A stretch of DNA of 64,000 bases from Burkholderiales bacterium (GTDB lineage Bacteria; Pseudomonadota; Gammaproteobacteria; Burkholderiales; SG8-41). Of this stretch, positions 1 to 7,331 are shown piece after piece (within the stretch, counting starts at the first letter, position 1; each line of letters starts with the position of its first letter). A program made the position numbers and the translations under genes. The stretch lies in assembly GCA_019635015.1 (NCBI GenBank), contig JAHCAG010000018.1, forward strand, positions 1 to 64,000, in the 5' to 3' direction. The notes below the pieces were generated by a model. The model had not been told where the DNA came from and ran no database searches. It saw only the letters and a program-made list of their open reading frames with translations.

Positions 1-1062
1 TTCGCGCTTTATTTTTTCCACAATGCCAGGGAAACCCTCGCCCGCGGCAGCGGCCCTTACTTCTACCTGCCGAAAATGGAAAGCCACCTTGAGGCGAGGC
101 TGTGGAACGACATATTCGTCACTGCGCAACAGCAGCTCGGCGTGCCGCAGGGCACGATCAAGGCCACGGTGCTCATCGAAACCGTGCTCGCCGCCTTCGA
201 AATGGACGAAATCCTCCACGAGCTGCGTGAACATTGCGTCGGCCTCAACATCGGACGCTGGGACTACATCTTCAGTTGCATCAAGAAATTCCGCTCGAAC
301 CGGGAATTCTGCCTCGCTGACCGCAGCCAGGTGACGATGACCGCGCCGTTCATGCGCGCCTACGCGCTGCTGCTGGTCAAGACCTGCCACCGGCGCAAGG
401 CCTTCGCAATGGGCGGCATGGCGGCACAGATCCCGATCAAGAACGATCCCGCCGCCAATGAAGCCGCGCTCGCCAAGGTGCGTGCCGACAAGGAGCGCGA
501 AGCCACCGACGGCTGCGACGGCAGCTGGGTTGCCCATCCCGGCCTCGTCGGCATCGCGAAGGAAATCTTCGACAGGCACATGCCGGGCCCCAACCAGGTC
601 AGCCGGCAACGCCCGGACGTCAGTGTCAGCGCCAAAGACCTGCTCGACTTCAGGCCCGAGGCGCCGATCACCGAAGCGGGACTGCGCAACAACATCAGCG
701 TCGGCATCCAGTACATCGGCGCCTGGCTCGCCGGCAACGGCTGCGTGCCGGTCTACAATCTGATGGAAGACGCCGCCACCGCGGAAATCTCGCGCTCGCA
801 GATCTGGCAGTGGATACGCAGCCCGAAGGGGATGCTCGACGACGGTCGCAAGGTCACCCGCGACATGTTCCGCCGGATGCTGCCGGAGGAACTGGCCCGG
901 GTGCGCCGCGAACTCGGCGAGACGGCCTGGAACGCCGGCCGTTACGAGGAAGCCGCCGCACTGTTCGACGAGATCACCACCAGCGACGACTACGTCGAAT
1001 TCCTGACCCTGCCCGGTTACGACCGGCTGGAACAGGCCGCGGAGTCCGGCGTCACCGCCTGA
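1..1062 (+). CDS. aceB: Malate synthase A, C-terminal part (start lies before the window)
   Basis: The reading frame is open from base 1, so the start codon is outside the window; 353 residues are visible of roughly 530 usual for malate synthase A. The enzyme condenses glyoxylate with acetyl-CoA to malate in the glyoxylate shunt, in the cytoplasm. Seen here: the stretch [17 protein letters not shown], then [12 protein letters not shown], which carries the acidic residues that bind Mg and act as base in this family, and the C-terminal helical part with [15 protein letters not shown]. It ends with TGA. No isocitrate lyase is visible. The family is clear from these conserved blocks. Confidence 0.95.
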   Translation, partial: FALYFFHNARETLARGSGPYFYLPKMESHLEARLWNDIFVTAQQQLGVPQGTIKATVLIETVLAAFEMDEILHELREHCVGLNIGRWDYIFSCIKKFRSNREFCLADRSQVTMTAPFMRAYALLLVKTCHRRKAFAMGGMAAQIPIKNDPAANEAALAKVRADKEREATDGCDGSWVAHPGLVGIAKEIFDRHMPGPNQVSRQRPDVSVSAKDLLDFRPEAPITEAGLRNNISVGIQYIGAWLAGNGCVPVYNLMEDAATAEISRSQIWQWIRSPKGMLDDGRKVTRDMFRRMLPEELARVRRELGETAWNAGRYEEAAALFDEITTSDDYVEFLTLPGYDRLEQAAESGVTA

Positions 1063-1105
1063 GGCGCCGCGGGAGCAGGTTCCGGCGGTCCCGTAGAATC
1101 GGGAC

Positions 1106-1654
1106 ATGCCGGAAGTCATACTGCTCAACAAACCCTATGGCGTGATCTGCCAGTTCAGTCCCTCGGGCAGGCACCCCACGCTGAAAGACTTCGTCGACGA
1201 ACCCGGCGTCTACCCGGCAGGCCGGCTGGACACCGACAGCGAGGGGCTGGTGGTGCTGACCGGCGACGGTGCCCTGCAACACGCCATCACCGATCCGCGG
1301 CACAAGCTTCCGAAAACCTATTTCGCCCAGGTCGAGGGGGCGCCGGATGACGCGGCACTGGCCCCCTTGCGCGAAGGCATACGCCTGAACGATTTCCGTG
1401 CCCGACCGGCGGACGCCGAGCGGGTCGCCGAACCGGCCTGGCTGTGGCCACGGGTGCCGCCAATCCGTTCGCGCCAGGCCATTCCGACCACCTGGCTGCG
1501 CCTGACCCTGCGCGAAGGCCGCAACCGCCAGGTACGGCGGATGACGGCCGCCGCGGGTTTCCCGACCCTGCGTCTGATCCGCTTCAGCGTCGGGTCGTGG
1601 ACCATTGCCGGCATAGAACCGGGACACTGGAAGAAAGCATCGTTGTCAATTTAA
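1106..1654 (+). CDS. rluE: 23S rRNA pseudouridine synthase, RluE type
   Basis: A 182-residue pseudouridine synthase of the RsuA/RluB/E/F family. The catalytic motif GRLDTDSEGLVVLTGDG contains the nucleophilic Asp42, and the late motif LREGRNRQVRRMTAAAGFP is typical of the family. It has no N-terminal S4 domain and its length matches RluE, which modifies U2457 of 23S rRNA in E. coli. The ATG at 1106 lies 43 bp after the malate synthase stop. The subfamily assignment rests on length and lack of S4, so the exact rRNA position is inferred. Confidence 0.9.
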   Translation: MPEVILLNKPYGVICQFSPSGRHPTLKDFVDEPGVYPAGRLDTDSEGLVVLTGDGALQHAITDPRHKLPKTYFAQVEGAPDDAALAPLREGIRLNDFRARPADAERVAEPAWLWPRVPPIRSRQAIPTTWLRLTLREGRNRQVRRMTAAAGFPTLRLIRFSVGSWTIAGIEPGHWKKASLSI

Positions 1655-1860
1655 TGCGACATCGATAGCTTGCACTGCAGCAGCCTCACATTTATCCGCG
1701 CCCTGTCACAGGTCCTTGTTTTTATATTTATTTTTTATCGACAAATCTTTCGTGAAACTGTCAACCGGCGGCAGGCACACCCGTTATTGCGGCTTGACCG
1801 ACTGTTTCGGTCAAAGGCCGCAAGGCCTGGTTGATCAACCACTAATTTATTGAGGAAATC

Positions 1861-2019
1861 ATGAACAAACTGTTCGCCGCCATCATCGCCGCCGTTTTCG
1901 CCTCTGTCTCGGTTGCCCCGGCCTTCGCCGCTGAAGCCAAGAAAGAAGAGAAAAAAGAAGAGAAAAAAGCCCCCGCCAAGGCGGACAAGAAAGACGAGAA
2001 AAAAGCCGACAAGAAGTAA
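1861..2019 (+). CDS. Small exported Lys/Glu-rich peptide (first of two paralogues)
   Basis: A 52-residue protein. Residues 1-23 look like a signal peptide (MNKLFAAIIAAVFASVSVAP then AFA, cleavage expected after AFA). The mature part is almost only Lys, Glu, Asp and Ala in KKEEKKEEKK-like runs and ends with DKK. A spaced GAGGAAATC precedes the ATG, and a good intrinsic terminator begins 21 bases after the stop. It resembles the second peptide at 2189, so the two look like a tandem duplication. I do not recognise a named family. A periplasmic charged peptide is the most that can be said; it has no hydrophobic core after the signal. Confidence 0.75.
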   Translation: MNKLFAAIIAAVFASVSVAPAFAAEAKKEEKKEEKKAPAKADKKDEKKADKK

Positions 2020-2033
2020 TTCTTCGGTTTTGC

Positions 2034-2067
2034 TCAAAAAGGCAGGGCTCGCGCCCTGCCTTTTTTA
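2034..2067 (+). terminator. Intrinsic terminator of the first lysine-rich peptide gene
   Basis: The stem GGCAGGGC (2041-2048) pairs with GCCCTGCC (2053-2060) across a short loop and is followed by six T. A run of A precedes the stem, so it may also work leftwards. Confidence 0.85.
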
Positions 2068-2188
2068 TTGCCCGGGCACCGCCCACCCCCCGTTGTAAAT
2101 GACATGGGCATGCGCTAATGTAGTCCGGCTCGCTTCGAGCCGCGCACCCGGATCGGGGCGTGATTCTGTCCAACAAGGGGAGGGGAAC

Positions 2189-2326
2189 ATGAAAAAGCTG
2201 TTCGCAATGATCATGGCTGGAATGTTTGCTTCGGTAGCCGTCGCACCCGCCTACTCGGCCGAAAAGAAAGACGAAAAAAAGACCGAGAAAAAAGAGAAGA
2301 AAGCCGACAAGAAAGACAAGAAGTAA
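2189..2326 (+). CDS. Small exported Lys-rich peptide (second paralogue)
   Basis: A 45-residue protein with a signal peptide MKKLFAMIMAGMFASVAVAP ending in AYSA, followed by a mature tail made nearly entirely of K, E, D and T. The start at 2189 was preferred over upstream in-frame ATGs because AGGGGAGGGG sits just before it and the signal peptide begins exactly there. Organisation repeats the upstream gene: own ribosome site, short frame, own terminator. Function unknown. The opposite strand gives longer apparent frames here only because Lys codons read as Phe/Leu/Ser on the complement. Confidence 0.75.
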   Translation: MKKLFAMIMAGMFASVAVAPAYSAEKKDEKKTEKKEKKADKKDKK

Positions 2327-2349
2327 AAATCCGTCTTTCCGTCCAATGA

Positions 2350-2377
2350 AAGCAGGGCTTCGGCCCTGCTTTTTTTG
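2350..2377 (+). terminator. Intrinsic terminator of the second lysine-rich peptide gene
   Basis: GCAGGGC (2352-2358), loop TTCG, GCCCTGC (2363-2369), then seven T (2370-2376). Confidence 0.88.
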
Positions 2378-2427
2378 CGCCTGCCGCCGCCGCGGCAGGC
2401 AGCCGGCAGCGGCGATAAAATACGCGG

Positions 2428-2886
2428 ATGGCAAATGAAACAAACCAGTGGAAACCCAATGTGACCGTCGCCGCCGTTGTTGAAAGCCGTGGCAACTTTC
2501 TGCTGGTCGAGGAACAGGCCGAGGACGGCATCCGCTACAACCAGCCGGCGGGCCATCTCGAAGAAGGCGAGTCACTGCTCGAGGCGGTGGTCCGCGAAAC
2601 CCTCGAGGAATCGGCCCATCGTTTCACCCCGACCGGCTTGGTCGGCGTCTACCAGTACCGCAAGCCTGGCTCGGCCATCACCTACCTGCGCTTTGCCTTC
2701 GCCGGCGAAGTCTCCGCGCCCGAGGATCGCCCGCTCGACACCGGCATCCTGCGCGCGCTGTGGATGCCCGTGGCCGACATCCGCGCCTGCCGCGAACGGC
2801 ACCGCAGCCCGCTGCTGATGCAGTGCGTCGATGACTACATCGCGGGACGGCGCTACCCGCTGCAACTGCTGCACCACCATTCGTGA
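2428..2886 (+). CDS. nudJ: NUDIX phosphatase, NudJ type
   Basis: 152 residues with a complete Nudix box: G, five residues, E, seven residues, REtLEEs, seen as [20 protein letters not shown]. NudJ hydrolyses thiamin pyrophosphate precursors (HMP-PP) and nucleoside tri/diphosphates. It ends four bases before the mnmA ATG, the same nudJ-mnmA order as in enterobacteria, so the two are probably co-transcribed. The gene-order match supports NudJ over a generic Nudix call. Confidence 0.88.
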   Translation: MANETNQWKPNVTVAAVVESRGNFLLVEEQAEDGIRYNQPAGHLEEGESLLEAVVRETLEESAHRFTPTGLVGVYQYRKPGSAITYLRFAFAGEVSAPEDRPLDTGILRALWMPVADIRACRERHRSPLLMQCVDDYIAGRRYPLQLLHHHS

Positions 2887-2890
2887 AACC

Positions 2891-4039
2891 ATGGCACGCA
2901 AACAGAAAATAGTCGTCGGGCTGTCCGGCGGCGTCGATTCAGCGGTTGCCGCCCTGCTGCTCAAGCAGCAGGGCTTCGATGTCACCGGCCTGTTCATGAA
3001 GAACTGGGAGGACGACGACACGGACGAACACTGCACTTCGCGCCAGGACCTGGTCGATGCCGTCGCCGTCGCCGACCGCATCGGCATCGACATCGAGGCG
3101 GTCAATTTCAGCGCCGAATACAAGGATCGGGTATTCAGCGAGTTTCTCAGCGAGTACCAGGCCGGGCGCACGCCCAATCCCGACGTGCTGTGCAACGCCG
3201 AGATCAAGTTCAAGTCCTTCCTCGACCATGCGATGAACCTCGGCGCCGACCGCATCGCGACCGGGCATTACGCCCAGGTACGCGAGGTCGACGGACTCCA
3301 CCAGCTGCTGAAAGCCGAGGACGGCAGCAAGGACCAGAGTTACTTCCTCTACCGCCTCAACCAGCAGCAGCTTGCGAAGACCGTGTTCCCGCTGGGGACG
3401 CTCTACAAGCGCGACGTGCGCGAAATTGCGCGCCGTGAGGGTCTGGCCAACCACGACAAGAAGGACTCCACCGGCATCTGCTTCATCGGCGAGCGCCCGT
3501 TCCGCGAGTTTCTCAACCGCTACCTGCCGGCCAACCCCGGAGACATCGTCACGACGGACGGCATCAGGGTCGGCAAACACATGGGATTGATGTTCTACAC
3601 GCTGGGCCAGCGCCAGGGCCTCGGCATCGGCGGCACCCGCAACGGCGACGGCGATGCCTGGTATGTCGCGCGCAAGGACATGGCGAACAACCGGCTGGTC
3701 GTGGTGCAGGGCCATGAACATCCGCTGCTGCTCTCCGACCGGCTGACGGCCGTCAATCTGAACTGGATCAGCGGCGAAGCGCCGCACACGCAATGGGTCT
3801 ACGGCGCGAAAACCCGCTACCGGCAGAAGGACGCGGCCTGCTCGCTGTCGAAGGCGACGGATACGCAGTGCGTTGTCGATTTCGCCGAAAACCAGTGGGC
3901 AGTCACCCCCGGACAGTCACTGGTGATTTACGAGAGCCGCGTCTGCATCGGCGGCGGCATCATCGAATCGGCGCGTCCCGCGCAGATCAGCCCGCGCGAT
4001 GCCGGCTGCCCGCCGGGCGCCCAGGCCAGCGGCGGGTAA
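2891..4039 (+). CDS. mnmA: tRNA-specific 2-thiouridylase MnmA
   Basis: 382 residues. MnmA adds sulfur to C2 of wobble U34 in tRNA-Lys, -Glu and -Gln. The PP-loop GLSGGVDS is at residues 10-17; the two catalytic cysteines are C101 in NPDVLCN and C197 in STGICFIG. The start at 2891 (MARKQKIVV) places the PP-loop at the usual distance from the N-terminus; a longer in-frame extension overlaps nudJ and is not conserved-looking. The product is cytoplasmic. Some bacteria later replace this sulfur by selenium through SelU/MnmH, relevant since selenium genes lie nearby, but no MnmH is in the window. Confidence 0.97.
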   Translation: MARKQKIVVGLSGGVDSAVAALLLKQQGFDVTGLFMKNWEDDDTDEHCTSRQDLVDAVAVADRIGIDIEAVNFSAEYKDRVFSEFLSEYQAGRTPNPDVLCNAEIKFKSFLDHAMNLGADRIATGHYAQVREVDGLHQLLKAEDGSKDQSYFLYRLNQQQLAKTVFPLGTLYKRDVREIARREGLANHDKKDSTGICFIGERPFREFLNRYLPANPGDIVTTDGIRVGKHMGLMFYTLGQRQGLGIGGTRNGDGDAWYVARKDMANNRLVVVQGHEHPLLLSDRLTAVNLNWISGEAPHTQWVYGAKTRYRQKDAACSLSKATDTQCVVDFAENQWAVTPGQSLVIYESRVCIGGGIIESARPAQISPRDAGCPPGAQASGG

Positions 4040-4055
4040 ACCCCGCCGGTCCCGC

Positions 4056-4664
4056 TCAGGCGGGAATCGTGTCCTTGAATGACGGGCGCTGCAGCAGCTT
4101 GTCCGCCAGCCGCGCCAGGTTCGGATGATTGCGGCGCCACGGCAGGTCCGGCAGCCTGAGTTCCATCCACGCCAGGCAGCAACCCACCGCGATGTCGGCG
4201 AGCGTGAAAAAATCACCCGTGCACCAGTTTTTTGCCGCGAGTTCGTCGGCCATCATCTGCAGCGCGCGGTCAACCTTTGCCTGCTGGCGGGTTATCCACT
4301 CCGGGGACTGCTGTTCCGCGGGGCGACGCTTCTCCATGACCACGGCAATCGCCGCATCGGTGCAACCGTCGGCCAGCGCCTCCCAGCGCCGCACCTGGAT
4401 GCGCGGCCGCTTTTCCTCCGGAATCAGCCGGTTGCCCGGGCTCGCATTGTCGAGATATTCGACGATCACACGCGAATCGAAGAGCGTGCTCTCGTCATCC
4501 AGCACCAGCACCGGGATCTTGCCCAGCGGGTTGTACTGCGCGACCGTGCTGCCTTCGGTGTTCGGCGCATCGATGGCGAATTCGCATTCCATGCGTTTCT
4601 CGGCCAGCACGACACGCACCTTGCGGGTGTAGGGACTGGTGGTCGTCCCGATCAGCTTCATCAT
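4056..4664 (-). CDS. Glutathione S-transferase family protein
   Basis: 202 residues. The N-terminal thioredoxin-like fold begins MKLIGTTTSPYTRKVRVVLAEK, where a Ser/Tyr replaces the Cys of glutaredoxins; NPLGKIPVLVLDDESTLFDS carries the cis-Pro and the SNAIL-like E/D-S motif for glutathione. The helical C-terminal domain follows (residues about 90-200). Substrate unknown. It is divergent from the Sec-containing glutaredoxin-DinB gene with 114 bp between starts, so both may serve thiol conjugation or reduction. A TATAAT hexamer for this strand lies at 4697-4702. Confidence 0.92.
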   Translation of the reverse strand: MMKLIGTTTSPYTRKVRVVLAEKRMECEFAIDAPNTEGSTVAQYNPLGKIPVLVLDDESTLFDSRVIVEYLDNASPGNRLIPEEKRPRIQVRRWEALADGCTDAAIAVVMEKRRPAEQQSPEWITRQQAKVDRALQMMADELAAKNWCTGDFFTLADIAVGCCLAWMELRLPDLPWRRNHPNLARLADKLLQRPSFKDTIPA

Positions 4665-4696
4665 GTGGATTTCTTGCGGGGGTGAAAAGCGCGCGG

Positions 4697-4702
4697 ATTA
4701 TA
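4697..4702 (-). promoter_or_regulatory. Probable -10 box of the GST gene
   Basis: On the minus strand the hexamer reads TATAAT, 32 bases before the GST start codon. No convincing -35 hexamer is seen at 16-18 bp spacing. Confidence 0.5.
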
Positions 4703-4714
4703 GCACCGCAAACC

Positions 4715-4743
4715 TTGACGGCCGGCGACTCGCGACTTAGTCT
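4715..4743 (+). promoter_or_regulatory. Probable sigma-70 promoter of the selenoprotein gene
   Basis: TTGACG (4715-4720), 17-bp spacer, TAGTCT (4738-4743), 35 bases before the ATG at 4779. The -35 is near consensus; the -10 keeps T, A and the last T. It supports transcription beginning upstream of the TGA-containing part and hence the long reading. Confidence 0.45.
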
Positions 4744-4778
4744 CGGCACTCACCTCAACCGCCTGCAAAGGATCAATC

Positions 4779-5549
4779 ATGGGCGCCACCGACCAGTTCA
4801 TCCTGTTCACCCAGCCCGGGTGAAGCAGCTGTCTCCGGGCGAAAGAGTTTCTTTCGCGGAAAAAAATAGATTTCGTCGCCATCGACGTACTGAACGACCC
4901 GCAGGGCCGTGAACGCCTGCTCAAGCTCGGCGTACGCAACGTGCCGGTCGTCGCCAAGGGCGAACAGTTCGTGTTCGGCCAGAATCTCGAGGATGTTGCC
5001 GAGTTCGTCGGCCTCCAGGGCACCGGCCACAAACCGCTGCCGCCGGAAGAACTGATCAAGCGCTGGGTCATGGTGCTGCGTACCGCGCAGCGGCTGATGC
5101 GCCAGCTGCCTGATGCGCAGCTGCAGGAACGCGTGATCCCCAACCGCGACCGCTCGATCCGCCTGATGTGCCACCACATCTTCCGCATCGGCGAAGCCTT
5201 CCTTGAATCCATGGAGGACGGCGTCGAATACGCGGTGCAGCTCGCCAACGTGCCGCCGAAAGACGGCACTTTCATGACCGGCGAAGAAATCGCGCGTTAC
5301 GGCGATACGGTCATCGCGCGCCTCGAGAACTGGTGGAACAGGCTCGAAGACAAATCCTGCCAGCAGAAGGTCAAGACCTTCTTCGGCATGCAGCCGCTGC
5401 ACATGCTCTACGAGCGTTCGACCTGGCACAGTGCGCAGCACGGCCGGCAACTCGCCGCAGTGCTGGAGCGGATCGGCATCACGCCTGACCGGCCGCTGAC
5501 GCCGGAACAGCTTGCAGGTCTGCCGCTGCCGGAACGGCTTTGGGAATAA
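4779..5549 (+). CDS. Selenoprotein: UxxC glutaredoxin-like domain fused to DinB-like domain (in-frame TGA = Sec15)
   Basis: 256 residues if TGA at 4821-4823 is read as selenocysteine. AAAGGA six bases before the ATG at 4779 sets the start. Residues 7-18 read FILFTQPGUSSC: a beta strand followed by a UxxC motif where glutaredoxins have CxxC. Then come NVPVV with cis-Pro56 and GQNLEDV, so the whole Trx/Grx fold (about 5-78) is intact across the TGA in a single frame. Residues about 88-245 are DinB-like helices with candidate metal ligands H132/H133, H217 and H221 (CHHIFRIGEAF, WHSAQHGRQLA). A SECIS-like hairpin lies 3' of the TGA, and selA/selB are the next genes. DinB-family proteins include thiol-dependent S-transferases and isomerases, so a selenol thioltransferase role is inferred, not shown. 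Standard annotation would start at GTG 4941 and lose the redox domain. Confidence 0.88.
4821..4823 (+). other. Selenocysteine codon (TGA recoding site)
   Basis: The TGA is the only stop between 4779 and 5547 in this frame. The codons on both sides encode one continuous glutaredoxin fold, and the TGA occupies the position of the N-terminal active-site Cys (UxxC). selA, selB and selC are all in the window, so the host can decode it. Confidence 0.88.
4834..4860 (+). promoter_or_regulatory. Bacterial SECIS hairpin within the coding region
   Basis: GCGAAAG (4839-4845) pairs perfectly with CTTTCGC (4851-4857) around the loop AGTTT. A further three pairs TCC/GGA (4834-4836 with 4858-4860) stack below a GG bulge. 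The loop begins 22 nt after the TGA and has G in its second position, both within the published bSECIS pattern. The stretch is conspicuously rich in A and T for this GC-rich gene, as expected where RNA structure restrains codon choice. Confidence 0.8.
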
Positions 5550-5553
5550 TCGT

Positions 5554-5571
5554 TTAAAATCAAATAGTTAT
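5554..5571 (+). repeat. AT-rich intergenic motif, copy 1
   Basis: Reads TTAAAATCAAATAGTTAT, five bases after the selenoprotein stop and just before its terminator. It differs by one base from the complement of the copy at 49395. Confidence 0.5.
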
Positions 5572-5602
5572 AAAAACGGCGCTTAAAGGCGCCGTTTTTT
5601 TG
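5572..5602 (+). terminator. Intrinsic terminator after the selenoprotein gene
   Basis: ACGGCGC (5576-5582), loop TTAAAG, GCGCCGT (5589-5595), followed by a T run and preceded by an A run. It separates the selenoprotein transcript from selA. Confidence 0.88.
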
Positions 5603-5872
5603 CCGAAAGTGTTCAGCCCCCTCGATCGACCACCCCAGTTCTGCATGCAGTCATAACCCAACGCAGAAACCTCCTCCACTGTCCCGGCACTGCAGCACAC
5701 GGGGACAGACCGGGACTTGATGGTGCCGTGACCATATTGCGGGCTGCCGCCGGATTGGCACCCGTCCGGCGAGTTACGCTAAACTCATTGCCCGCTCCAA
5801 TTAGTTTCGCGTGTCCACCACAATTTCCATGCCTCGCATGATTCGCAACCGCAGCCGCACGGCACCGCCGCG
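5603..5872. other. Non-coding gap before selA
   Basis: No convincing gene. A weak promoter candidate for selA is TTGGCA (5755-5760) with TAAACT (5780-5785) at a long 19-bp spacing. No ribosome site precedes the selA ATG. Confidence 0.4.
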
Positions 5873-7297
5873 ATGGTGAATGCCGCCGCAGCCGCGCGTC
5901 GCGCGTTGCCCTCCCTCGACCGCCTGCTCGGCAGCCCCGCAGTTGCGGGCTTCATTGCCGCGCATGGCCGCAGCCGCGTCACCGAGATGCTGCGCCGGGC
6001 GCTTGATGCAGAACGCGAACGGCTGACCGACGCCGAAGCGCCTTCCTACGACGAAAACCGTTTCCTGCAGTCCTTCGGTGCCGCGCTTGGGCGATCCTCG
6101 GCGCCGTCACTGAAACCGGTGTTCAACCTCACCGGCACCGTGCTGCACACCAATCTCGGCCGTGCGGTGATGCCGCAGAGCGCGGCACGCGCGGTGGCAG
6201 AAGCGATGACGCGTCCGGTCAACCTCGAGTTTGACCTCGACGGCGGCGCCCGCGGCGAACGCGACAGCCATGTCGAGCGCTGGCTGAAGGAACTCACCGG
6301 CGGCGACAAGGCGGTCGCCGTCAACAACAACGCCGCCGCGGTCTATCTCGCGCTCAACACGCTGGCGCTCAGGCGCGAAGTGCTGGTCTCGCGCGGCGAA
6401 CTGATCGAAATCGGCGGCGCCTTCCGCATCCCCGACATCATGGCGCGCGCCGGCGTCAAGCTGGTCGAAGTCGGCACCACCAACCGCACCCACCTCAGGG
6501 ATTTCGCCGAGGCGATCACTCCGCGCACCGCGGCGATCATGAAAGTGCACACCAGCAACTACGTGGTGCAGGGTTTCACCGCCGCGGTGCCCGAGCCGGA
6601 TCTCGCGAAACTGGCCCGCGAACACCAGCTGCCCTTCATCGTCGACCTCGGCAGCGGCACGCTGGTCAATCTCGAGGACTACGGCCTGCCGCATGAGCCG
6701 ACGCCGCGCGAAACACTCGCCCACGGCGCCGACGTCGTCACCTTCAGCGGCGACAAGCTGCTCGGCGGGCCGCAGGCGGGACTGCTGGTCGGCCGCAGGG
6801 ACCTGATGGCGCGCATCGCAAAGAACCCGATGAAGCGGGCGCTGCGCCTCGACAAGCTGACACTGACCGCGCTCGATGCCGTGCTGCGGCTCTACCTGCA
6901 TCCGGAAAAGCTGCGCGAGGAACTGCCGGCACTGCGCCTGCTGACGCGCACCGCCGGAGACATCGCGGCCCAGGCCGCGCGTGTGCTGCCGGCGCTGGCC
7001 GCGGCGCTCGGCGAAAACTGGCGCGTCGAGATCTGCGACTGCAAATCGCAAATCGGCAGCGGCGCCCTGCCCGTCGACTCCATGCCGAGCAGCGGCCTCG
7101 CGATCACGCCCGCCGCAAAAAAAGGCAACCTCAACAAACTGGCGGCGGCGCTGCGCGCGCTGCCGGTGCCGGTGATCGGCCATATCCGCGACGGCGCGCT
7201 GAAACTCGATCTGCGCTGCCTCGACCACGAAGACGGGTTCGTAGCACAGTTGAAACACCTCACCACAAGTGGCAAGAGCCTGATCAGCAAGCAGTAG
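5873..7297 (+). CDS. selA: L-seryl-tRNA(Sec) selenium transferase
   Basis: 474 residues, normal for SelA. This PLP enzyme converts Ser-tRNA(Sec) to Sec-tRNA(Sec) with selenophosphate. The PLP lysine is K295 in FSGDKLLGGPQAG, the same number as in E. coli SelA; other hallmarks are NLTGTVLHTNLGRA (85-98), NNNAAAVYLALN (151-162) and KVHTSNYVVQGF. The ATG at 5873 (MVNAAAAA) is the only plausible start, though no Shine-Dalgarno is seen. selB starts 34 bp downstream, so they form an operon. The selenophosphate synthetase gene selD is not in the window. Confidence 0.98.
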   Translation: MVNAAAAARRALPSLDRLLGSPAVAGFIAAHGRSRVTEMLRRALDAERERLTDAEAPSYDENRFLQSFGAALGRSSAPSLKPVFNLTGTVLHTNLGRAVMPQSAARAVAEAMTRPVNLEFDLDGGARGERDSHVERWLKELTGGDKAVAVNNNAAAVYLALNTLALRREVLVSRGELIEIGGAFRIPDIMARAGVKLVEVGTTNRTHLRDFAEAITPRTAAIMKVHTSNYVVQGFTAAVPEPDLAKLAREHQLPFIVDLGSGTLVNLEDYGLPHEPTPRETLAHGADVVTFSGDKLLGGPQAGLLVGRRDLMARIAKNPMKRALRLDKLTLTALDAVLRLYLHPEKLREELPALRLLTRTAGDIAAQAARVLPALAAALGENWRVEICDCKSQIGSGALPVDSMPSSGLAITPAAKKGNLNKLAAALRALPVPVIGHIRDGALKLDLRCLDHEDGFVAQLKHLTTSGKSLISKQ

Positions 7298-7331
7298 CCG
7301 CCACTTACCGTTTACCGCTCACCATTCACCC

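Noticed and set aside
1735..2575. Long Phe/Leu/Arg-rich frames on the minus strand over the lysine-rich peptide genes
   Set aside because: They are complements of AAG/AAA/GAA runs and intergenic DNA. The plus strand has ribosome sites, signal peptides and terminators.
4779..4823. Reading the TGA at 4821 as a true stop or as the result of a frameshift or pseudogene
   Set aside because: The frame is the same on both sides of the TGA, the residues around it make one continuous glutaredoxin fold, the TGA replaces an active-site Cys, and selA, selB, selC and a hairpin are present.
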